54,495 bases of DNA from an uncultured Spongiibacteraceae bacterium (GTDB lineage Bacteria > Pseudomonadota > Gammaproteobacteria > Pseudomonadales > CAMLJR01), in NCBI GenBank assembly GCA_946480345.1, contig CAMLJR010000003.1, forward strand, positions 1 to 54,495, read 5' to 3'. The translations under genes were made by a program, and so were the position numbers. The notes beneath the pieces are model-generated. The model saw only the letters and a program-made list of their open reading frames with translations, did no database searches and was not told the DNA's origin. Positions 48,318-54,495 of this stretch are shown one piece after another (the stretch's first letter is position 1; every line of letters starts with the position of its first letter).

Positions 48318-49574
48318 CTAATTCAGGATATGCAATGGAATAGCCTCGGCCATCGCTTTATATCCGGCCGCGTTCGGGTGGAGGCGGTCACCGGTGTCAA
48401 ACTTCTCTAGCAACATTGAGGGTTTTTTGGGATCGCGCGTTGCCATATCGAAGTCAATCACGGCATCCGGTTCACCGGATGTGCGAATCCAGAGGTTCGC
48501 GGCCTGGCGGATTTTTTCCTTTTCAGGGGTGAAGTACATGGCCCCATCGAAAGGCATGATGGTGCCAATGATGACCTTAACGTGGCGCGCATGAGCACGT
48601 GCAATGATCTGGCGGTAGCCGCCGATCAGATCCGCACTGGTCAGTGGTGGATTGTCACCGAAGACCGTTTTGCCGGACTGACCAATGTCGTTTATGCCTT
48701 CCAGCACGATGATATGCGTCACTCCATCCACGCTCAGTACATCCCGATTCAGACGCGATAACGCGGCCTTACCCCAGCCACTCCCGAGCACGCGGTTACC
48801 GCCGATTCCCGCGTTCAAAACGATGGGCGAATTATCTTGCTTGAGCGCATCGAGCCGATGCTGTAGCTCCTCAGGCCAGCCGCGAGATTCCTCAGGCTGA
48901 GAGCGGGCACCATCAGTGATCGAGTCCCCAAGCGCAATCACGACCCGTTGCGGTTTCGCGGAAAGCACCACCGCCCCACTGGCTGGCGGTCGGCCCGGCA
49001 AATATTGAGCCTGCTCGAAACGCTCGTTGCCGGTTTGGTCGCCGGGAGCAACGCTCATCAGAGTTGAACCGAACGGTTTGAGTTGGAAGGGTTCTCGGAA
49101 TTTTGTGCTTACCACCAGAGCCGTTTGTCTCGACACCGGCAGGTCGACCGGATCGCTCAACATCGGTGCGCCGGCGGGAATAACTACGTTACGTCGGCCA
49201 CCGAACGTGAGCGGACGTATCGATCCGGCAACCGCGTTGAAGCCATCGGCCGCAAGCCCTACGCTCGCTGCGGTGAGACTCAGTGCAGTCTCCCCCTCTT
49301 CATTCGAGATGCGGATTCGCACTTGCCGCCCGGCAGCAGCGACCGCAAATCGCGAACGAATCGTGCCATCGACCGGCGGCCGTTCTGTCAAAAATGCAGC
49401 GGCAGCCTCAGGAAGCCCGCTATCCGGAGGAAGTTTGTATTCAAAATTACCCGGGCTCGATTGGTATGCCTCGACCCAAACGCCCCGCTCACTTTTCTGA
49501 TCCGCTCGCGCTGATAAAGGCAAAGATGCGGCCACCAACACGAACAAAGCTGCGCACTTGATTAGCGATTTCAT
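48318..49574 (-). CDS. Exported SGNH/GDSL hydrolase inserted in the holB-pilZ block
   Basis: A 418-residue protein with an N-terminal signal peptide (MKSLIKCAALFVLVAASLPLSARA). It has an N-terminal beta-rich region and an SGNH domain: GDSITDG with nucleophile Ser218, LEGINDIGQ with Asn295, and DTGDRLHPNAAGY giving Asp396 and His399. The oxyanion Gly lies in AGIGGNR. Likely a periplasmic or secreted esterase acting on a carbohydrate or lipid ester. In Pseudomonas pilZ directly follows holB, so this gene is an addition to the block. An ACGACCTGTCGG-type hairpin lies 48226-48242. Confidence 0.85.
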   Translation of the reverse strand: MKSLIKCAALFVLVAASLPLSARADQKSERGVWVEAYQSSPGNFEYKLPPDSGLPEAAAAFLTERPPVDGTIRSRFAVAAAGRQVRIRISNEEGETALSLTAASVGLAADGFNAVAGSIRPLTFGGRRNVVIPAGAPMLSDPVDLPVSRQTALVVSTKFREPFQLKPFGSTLMSVAPGDQTGNERFEQAQYLPGRPPASGAVVLSAKPQRVVIALGDSITDGARSQPEESRGWPEELQHRLDALKQDNSPIVLNAGIGGNRVLGSGWGKAALSRLNRDVLSVDGVTHIIVLEGINDIGQSGKTVFGDNPPLTSADLIGGYRQIIARAHARHVKVIIGTIMPFDGAMYFTPEKEKIRQAANLWIRTSGEPDAVIDFDMATRDPKKPSMLLEKFDTGDRLHPNAAGYKAMAEAIPLHILN

Positions 49575-49610
49575 CCAGATTCCCTCATGCCATTGAATAG
49601 TTATTGATGT

Positions 49611-50597
49611 CTACGCCATTTTTGCGTTGCACGCATCGCAGGTTGCGATCAACAGCGACTCCAGCGCGAGCTGACGATTCGGATTGGTGCCGGCCAATGT
49701 CTGATTCAGCGCGGCCTGAATCTGATCATGCAATCGAAATAAACGCGAAGGCGCTACCGCAGCAAGTCGCGCAATTAGCCCGTCCTCGATCGATTTATTT
49801 GCCATCGCGCTTTTCAACGCAAGTGCCATCCGGCTTTGCAGCCATTGCAACAGCAACAGCCAATCGCTTTGTTGCCAGCGCTCGGCCAATGCGATCAACG
49901 AAATTTTTTGGTCGAGTAACGCGAGTAAATCGGTGCCGAGCTGAACGCGCTGCTCGATGCCATCGCCGTCGAGCAGTTCGCTGGCCAACAAGGGTTTGTC
50001 TTCGACTTCGATTAATGCAGCTGCGATTTTTGCCGAATCGATACCGCGCAGCGCCAACCATTCGCGGCTTTGTGTCGTCGGCGGAATCGGAAAATCAACT
50101 CGCTGACAACGCGAGCGAATCGTCGGCAACAATCGCCCCGGAGCATCGGTGATCAAAATCAACTGCGCGCTGCCACTCGGCTCTTCGAGCGTTTTCAACA
50201 ACGCATTCGCCGCGTTGCGATTCATCGCTTCGGCCGGCTCGACCACGGCGATTTTGCGTCCGCCCTGCTGCGACGTATGCGCCATGAAATCGACCACGCC
50301 GCGCACCTGATCGATCTTGATGGCTTTGCCGCTTTCTTCCGGTGCAATCCAAAGCCAATCGGGATGAGTGCCTGCATTCAACAACAGACAAGACCGGCAA
50401 GTGCCGCACGCAATTCCCGTGACCGGCGACTGGCAGAGCAACATCGCCGACAACGCACGCGCAAAATTGCGCTTGCCGACACAGATCGGACCGGCGAACA
50501 ACATCGCATGCGGAAGTTGTTGTTGCATGTGCTGTTGCTGCAGGCGCTGCCATTGTTCGCGTTGCCACGGCAGCGGTTGAACCAAAGCGCTACTCAT
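49611..50597 (-). CDS. holB: DNA polymerase III delta' subunit
   Basis: A 328-residue clamp-loader subunit. It has a degenerate Walker A (FAGPICVGKRNFARAL), a zinc-binding Cys cluster (CQSPVTGIACGTCRSC), IDQVRGVVDFMAHTSQQGG, and NALLKTLEEP, with TIRSRCQRVDF typical of the SRC motif. The loss of the P-loop Ser/Thr fits delta', which does not hydrolyse ATP. Its ATG overlaps the end of tmk by eight bases. Confidence 0.95.
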   Translation of the reverse strand: MSSALVQPLPWQREQWQRLQQQHMQQQLPHAMLFAGPICVGKRNFARALSAMLLCQSPVTGIACGTCRSCLLLNAGTHPDWLWIAPEESGKAIKIDQVRGVVDFMAHTSQQGGRKIAVVEPAEAMNRNAANALLKTLEEPSGSAQLILITDAPGRLLPTIRSRCQRVDFPIPPTTQSREWLALRGIDSAKIAAALIEVEDKPLLASELLDGDGIEQRVQLGTDLLALLDQKISLIALAERWQQSDWLLLLQWLQSRMALALKSAMANKSIEDGLIARLAAVAPSRLFRLHDQIQAALNQTLAGTNPNRQLALESLLIATCDACNAKMA

Positions 50598-51231
50598 CGC
50601 CGCGCCTCAGTAAAGGTGTTAGAGCAGCCTGCAGTTGCGCCTGCACTTCGGTGAGCGGCCGTGCCGCATCGATAACGCGAAAACGTTGCGCTTCGACTTG
50701 CGCGCGCTGCAAATACGCCGCACGCACCCGTTCGAAAAATACCTGCTGTTCACTTTCGAAACGATCGGCGACGCCACGTGCATCGACGCGAGCGCGACCG
50801 ATTTCGACCGGCGCGTCGAGCAGAAAAGTCACATCGGGGCGCAACTCGCGCTGCACTAATTGTTCGAGTTGTGCGATCGCATCGATATTCAAACCGCGAC
50901 CGCCGCCCTGATACGCAAACGTCGCATCAGTGAAACGATCGCATAACACCCATTGCCCTTTTGCCAGCGCCGGTTCGATGACATGTGCAATGTGCTGCGC
51001 GCGCGCAGCAAATACCAATAGCAACTCGGCGAGCTCGGCGATTGTTTCTGCATGCTTTTGCAATAGCAGCTGACGAATTGCTTCTGCGATTTCAGTGCCG
51101 CCGGGTTCGCGCGTGCAGATCAGATCGACACCGGCACTGCGAATCTGCGCGGCGATAAATGCGATATTCGTCGACTTGCCGACGCCTTCGCCGCCTTCGA
51201 CGGTAATAAATAGCCCGCGTTGAGGAATCAT
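50590..51231 (-). CDS. tmk: Thymidylate kinase
   Basis: A 213-residue kinase with P-loop GGEGVGKST at about 13-21, the DR motif CDRFTDATFAYQGGGRG and a LID region RVDARGVADRFESEQ. It phosphorylates dTMP. It overlaps mltG by four bases (ATGA) and holB by eight, in a tight operon. Confidence 0.96.
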   Translation of the reverse strand: MIPQRGLFITVEGGEGVGKSTNIAFIAAQIRSAGVDLICTREPGGTEIAEAIRQLLLQKHAETIAELAELLLVFAARAQHIAHVIEPALAKGQWVLCDRFTDATFAYQGGGRGLNIDAIAQLEQLVQRELRPDVTFLLDAPVEIGRARVDARGVADRFESEQQVFFERVRAAYLQRAQVEAQRFRVIDAARPLTEVQAQLQAALTPLLRRGDE

Positions 51232-52382
51232 TTGCGCTGCTTTTCGTTTGTTTGATTGGAGGGCTTTGAAGATGCCCGTTTGGGCGCTGCCTGAGTCGAT
51301 ACAGAACCGCTGTCACCACCGGGACGCGAACTGTAGTTCGCACGCCGCTGTTCGATTTGATATTTGCGCACCGCACTTTCGTGCTCATCGAGCGTTGTCG
51401 AGAATTGGTGACTGCCATCGCCGCGCGCCACGAAATAAAGCGCATCGCCCGCCGCTGGATGTAATGCTGCTCGAATCGCTGCACGCCCCGGCAATGCTAT
51501 CGGCGTTGGTGGCAACCCAGCGTGCAAATACGTGTTGTACCGATTATCGGTATTTTGCAGATCCTTGCGCCGTAAATTGCCGTCGTATTGTTCGATGCCG
51601 TAAATCACTGTCGGATCGGTTTGCAGCAACATACCACGCTGCAATCGACGCACGAATACGCCGGCGATTTCCTCGCGCTCACTCGCAACACCGGTTTCAC
51701 GCTCGACAATTGACGCCATGATCAATGCTTCGTACGGATTTTTATACGGAAGATTGTCCGAACGCTGCTGCCATTCCTGCGCCAACACCTGTTGCATACG
51801 TCTATGCGCCTGACGCAGAACATCGCGATCGGAGGTCGCGCCGGAAAATAAATAGGTATCGGGAAAAAACCAGCCTTCGGCGTTATCGATATCCGCGGCA
51901 CTTAGCATCGAATCCGGTATGTTCAGGTTTAGCGCCGCCAGCAATTTATCGTTCGGCACTTCTTTTAATTGGTGCTGTAGAAAAGCATCTTTCGCTAGAT
52001 GGGCGCGCATCTGCGTCAGCGTCCATCCTTCCACCAAGGTCAACGCATGGGTGCGCACGCGCCCCCGCTCCAGCATGTCGAGCAAATCGAGCGGCGTGGT
52101 ACCCGGCCCTAATAAATATTCGCCGGCCTGGATACGGTGTCCGCGCGCCGAAATACGCACATACAGTTGCATTAATTGCGGTTGCTGCAGGACGCCGCGT
52201 GCAGCTAATTCGCGAATGACTTGCGCAAACGAGCTGCCTTTCGGGACATCGAGATTTTGGACTTCGTTAAGCACAAGTGGCGTTATCAGAAATCGCTGAA
52301 ACTGATGAACAGATACTCCAACGATAACAATCGCCAACAGCGCGATAACGAAGTACCGACGAAAACGGCTACGCAATTTCAT
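51228..52382 (-). CDS. mltG: Endolytic murein transglycosylase MltG (YceG)
   Basis: A 384-residue membrane-anchored protein with one N-terminal transmembrane helix (about residues 10-28) after a basic start. The YceG-like domain has LTLVEGWTLTQMRAHL, the catalytic Glu in ASIVERETG and YNTYLHAGLPPTPIALPG. It ends in a polar Ser/Lys-rich tail (about 355-384). It cleaves nascent glycan strands and so sets their length. Overlaps the pabC end by 14 bases. Confidence 0.95.
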   Translation of the reverse strand: MKLRSRFRRYFVIALLAIVIVGVSVHQFQRFLITPLVLNEVQNLDVPKGSSFAQVIRELAARGVLQQPQLMQLYVRISARGHRIQAGEYLLGPGTTPLDLLDMLERGRVRTHALTLVEGWTLTQMRAHLAKDAFLQHQLKEVPNDKLLAALNLNIPDSMLSAADIDNAEGWFFPDTYLFSGATSDRDVLRQAHRRMQQVLAQEWQQRSDNLPYKNPYEALIMASIVERETGVASEREEIAGVFVRRLQRGMLLQTDPTVIYGIEQYDGNLRRKDLQNTDNRYNTYLHAGLPPTPIALPGRAAIRAALHPAAGDALYFVARGDGSHQFSTTLDEHESAVRKYQIEQRRANYSSRPGGDSGSVSTQAAPKRASSKPSNQTNEKQRK

Positions 52383-53193
52383 TGCGAATCAGATTATCGA
52401 GTTGTTGTTGAAGCGCGATCGTAACATCACCTATGGGCTTACGTAGACACTCGATCTTGCGTACGGGCCATATACCCATTGTGCTATTCGTTAAAAACAC
52501 TTCATCTGCGGCATACAAATCGTCCAGCACCAGATCGCGCTCGAATATCGGCAACGATGATATTCGCGCTTGCTGCAACACGACTTCGCGCATCACACCC
52601 GCCACACCGCAACGATGCAATCGAGGAGTCAGTACGTTTTGATTGCTCACCAAAAACACATTGCTGAATGTGCCCTCAATTAAGCGGCCAGCCTGATCGA
52701 GCAAAAGACCTTCGGCGATATCGGGATCGCTCCATTCGGCACGTGCAATCACTTGTTCGAGGCGATTGAGATGTTTGATGCCGGCAAGCGTGGGTTGCTC
52801 CGCCAGTGTTTGGCGACACACCCTGATTGCGACACCGTCGCGTGCACGCGCATCGAAAGGAAATTGTTGCGGGTAAAACAACAGCAATCGGTCGCCGTCG
52901 GCAGAACGCATCGCCGCGTAACCCCGCGTAATACTGACACGGGTAACGATGATTTTTAAAATGCCTTCGCAATGGATATTTAGGAGCGCGTCGATTTCAT
53001 CGCGCAACGCTGCCATATCAATCGCAATATCCAAACGCAGACAATCGCGCTGCAATCGCTGTAGATGTAAAGCAAGAAATGGCGCGCGACCGCTAATGAT
53101 TTTTATCGTTTCGAATAAGCCATCGCCGTAAGCAAGTCCGCGATTCGATAACAGCGCATCGTCGATCGCTTTACCATTGCGCCACGCGAACAT
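52369..53193 (-). CDS. pabC: Aminodeoxychorismate lyase PabC
   Basis: A 274-residue fold-type IV PLP enzyme. The PLP Lys is in LAGIKHLNRLEQVIAR, and SNVFLVSNQNVLTPRLHRCGVAGVMRE is the standard region. It makes 4-aminobenzoate for folate. It lies 11 bases after the fabF stop and overlaps mltG, in the classic fabF-pabC-mltG-tmk-holB order. Confidence 0.93.
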   Translation of the reverse strand: MFAWRNGKAIDDALLSNRGLAYGDGLFETIKIISGRAPFLALHLQRLQRDCLRLDIAIDMAALRDEIDALLNIHCEGILKIIVTRVSITRGYAAMRSADGDRLLLFYPQQFPFDARARDGVAIRVCRQTLAEQPTLAGIKHLNRLEQVIARAEWSDPDIAEGLLLDQAGRLIEGTFSNVFLVSNQNVLTPRLHRCGVAGVMREVVLQQARISSLPIFERDLVLDDLYAADEVFLTNSTMGIWPVRKIECLRKPIGDVTIALQQQLDNLIRNEIA

Positions 53194-53204
53194 GATCGGC
53201 AGCG

Positions 53205-54446
53205 CTACGATAAACGGGAGAACAACAAACTGCCGTTGGTACCGCCGAAACCAAACGAATTACTCAGCGCATGCTGAATATTCATCGGCTGCGCCGTGTG
53301 AGGCACGTAATTTAAATTGCACCCCTCGGAGGGATTGTCGAGATTGATCGTCGGCGGCGCGATTTGATCGCGAATCGCGAGCACACTGAAAATTGCTTCC
53401 ACTGCACCTGCTGCGCCGAGCAAATGACCGATCATCGATTTCGTCGAGCTGACCGCTACTTTATTGGCAGCGCTGCCCATCAACGTTTCGATCGCGCGAC
53501 TCTCCGCCAGATCGCCAGCGACGGTCGAAGTGCCGTGCGCATTGATGTAATCGATCGCATCGGCGGACAGGTTCGCATCGCGCAACGTGTTGCGCATCGC
53601 CATCAAGGCACCGGCGCCGTCTTCTGGCGGCGAAGTCATGTGGAAGGCATCCGCACTCATGCCGAATCCCGTTAACTCCGCATAAATGCGTGCGCCGCGA
53701 CGTTTTGCGAATTCGTATTCTTCGAGCACCAGCACGCCGGCGCCATCACCGAGCACGAAACCATCGCGATCGCGATCCCATGGGCGACTCGCGCGTTGCG
53801 GATCGTCGTTGCGTGTCGACAGCGCACGCGCGGCTGCGAAACCGCCAAGGCCCACCGGTGTGGTTGCCATCTCGGAGCCCCCGACCACCATCACATCGGC
53901 ATCGCCATACGAAATCAAACGCGCCGCGAGACCAATGCAGTGAGTACCGGTCGTGCATGCGGTAACTAACGCCAGGTTAGGACCTTTAAATCCATATTTG
54001 ATCGATAAATTGCCGGCGATCATATTGATGATCGATCCCGGTACGAAGAACGGCGAAACGCGACGTGGGCCGCTGGTGTTGATGATGTCCTGGCATTTTT
54101 CGATGTTATTGAGACCACCGATGCCGGACCCGATCGCCGCGCCGATGCGATCGGCATTTTCTTCGGTAATGATCAAACCGCTGTCTTCGATAGCCTGCTG
54201 CGCCGCAACCATCCCGTATTGAATGAACGTATCCATTTTTCGTGCTTCTTTTGCATCGAAATAGGGTGTCGTATCCAGCTCTTTGATACCGCCGCTGAAG
54301 CGAGTGGTATAGGCGTTTGCATCAAAAGCGGTAATCGGTGCAATGCCGCTGCGGCCGGCAAGGATATTCCGCCAAGTCGATTCAACATCGTTGCCGACCG
54401 GAGTAACCATTCCGATACCTGTAACAACCACTCTTTTTTTAGACAC
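53205..54446 (-). CDS. fabF: Beta-ketoacyl-ACP synthase II FabF
   Basis: A 413-residue condensing enzyme with active-site Cys in [12 protein letters not shown], His in [11 protein letters not shown] and His in [11 protein letters not shown]. It elongates acyl chains in type II fatty acid synthesis. The start is GTG at 54444-54446 with GGGAG six bases upstream, giving [18 protein letters not shown]; the longer open frame to the window edge is not supported. acpP would be expected just beyond the right edge. Confidence 0.97.
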   Translation of the reverse strand: MSKKRVVVTGIGMVTPVGNDVESTWRNILAGRSGIAPITAFDANAYTTRFSGGIKELDTTPYFDAKEARKMDTFIQYGMVAAQQAIEDSGLIITEENADRIGAAIGSGIGGLNNIEKCQDIINTSGPRRVSPFFVPGSIINMIAGNLSIKYGFKGPNLALVTACTTGTHCIGLAARLISYGDADVMVVGGSEMATTPVGLGGFAAARALSTRNDDPQRASRPWDRDRDGFVLGDGAGVLVLEEYEFAKRRGARIYAELTGFGMSADAFHMTSPPEDGAGALMAMRNTLRDANLSADAIDYINAHGTSTVAGDLAESRAIETLMGSAANKVAVSSTKSMIGHLLGAAGAVEAIFSVLAIRDQIAPPTINLDNPSEGCNLNYVPHTAQPMNIQHALSNSFGFGGTNGSLLFSRLS

Positions 54447-54495
54447 AACACACTCCCAACAATACGTTGTCACTATTAACCAGGCGATCAAATAC

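Overview
The window looks like a chromosomal segment from an aerobic, free-living gammaproteobacterium. The evidence is gene order. The block fabF-pabC-mltG-tmk-holB-pilZ-tatD, the block tig-clpP-clpX-lon-hupB-ppiD, the divergent etfBA / ETF-QO pair, the cysI-DUF934 pair and fadBA are all arranged as in Pseudomonas and related Gammaproteobacteria. Oligotrophic marine or soil lineages that eat steroids or terpenoids (Spongiibacteraceae or Cellvibrionales-like) would fit the left-hand catabolic genes, but the genus cannot be fixed from the sequence alone. No phage, IS element, CRISPR array or rRNA was seen.

Region 1 (about 0.7-14 kb) is accessory and is the most unusual part. It holds a KstD-type flavin dehydrogenase, a Baeyer-Villiger monooxygenase (BVMO) with an N-terminal extension like that of 4-hydroxyacetophenone monooxygenase, four SDR dehydrogenases, an Old Yellow Enzyme with an altered active-site motif, an HSL-type alpha/beta hydrolase, a VOC protein, a SnoaL/NTF2-like protein, an unrecognised 355-residue protein with a 2OG-dioxygenase-like residue pattern, and two TetR repressors. 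Read together they suggest an inducible route that oxidises an alicyclic alcohol to a ketone, changes the ring saturation, inserts oxygen and hydrolyses the resulting ester or lactone. None of the diagnostic genes of the classical 9,10-seco steroid pathway is present here. The block is bounded by a CobW-family GTPase gene cut by the left edge and by nfuA.

Region 2 (14-25 kb) is core metabolism: nfuA (Fe-S carrier), metH (B12-dependent methionine synthase) with a DUF2970 membrane protein, a 40-residue membrane ORF, cysI-DUF934 (sulfite reduction), etfBA and ETF-QO (electrons from flavoprotein dehydrogenases to ubiquinone). Region 3 (25-36.8 kb) has a Tat-exported Dabb protein, a DUF1285 protein, a lipoprotein, serA, and the envelope/cytosolic proteostasis run ppiD-hupB-lon-clpX-clpP-tig, with tRNA-Leu(UAG) upstream of tig.

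Region 4 (36.9-46.6 kb) is fadBA translationally coupled to a phosphomannose-isomerase-like protein, a compact GH84 glycosidase, gcvT and hrpB. Region 5 (46.7 kb to the end) is the conserved fabF-to-tatD block, transcribed leftward. It is interrupted by an exported SGNH hydrolase gene and closed by a rightward transcript with a strong terminator that sits where Pseudomonas keeps the RgsA (P16) small RNA. The fad, etf and ETF-QO genes would feed electrons and acyl-CoAs from region 1 catabolism into respiration; that link is inferred.
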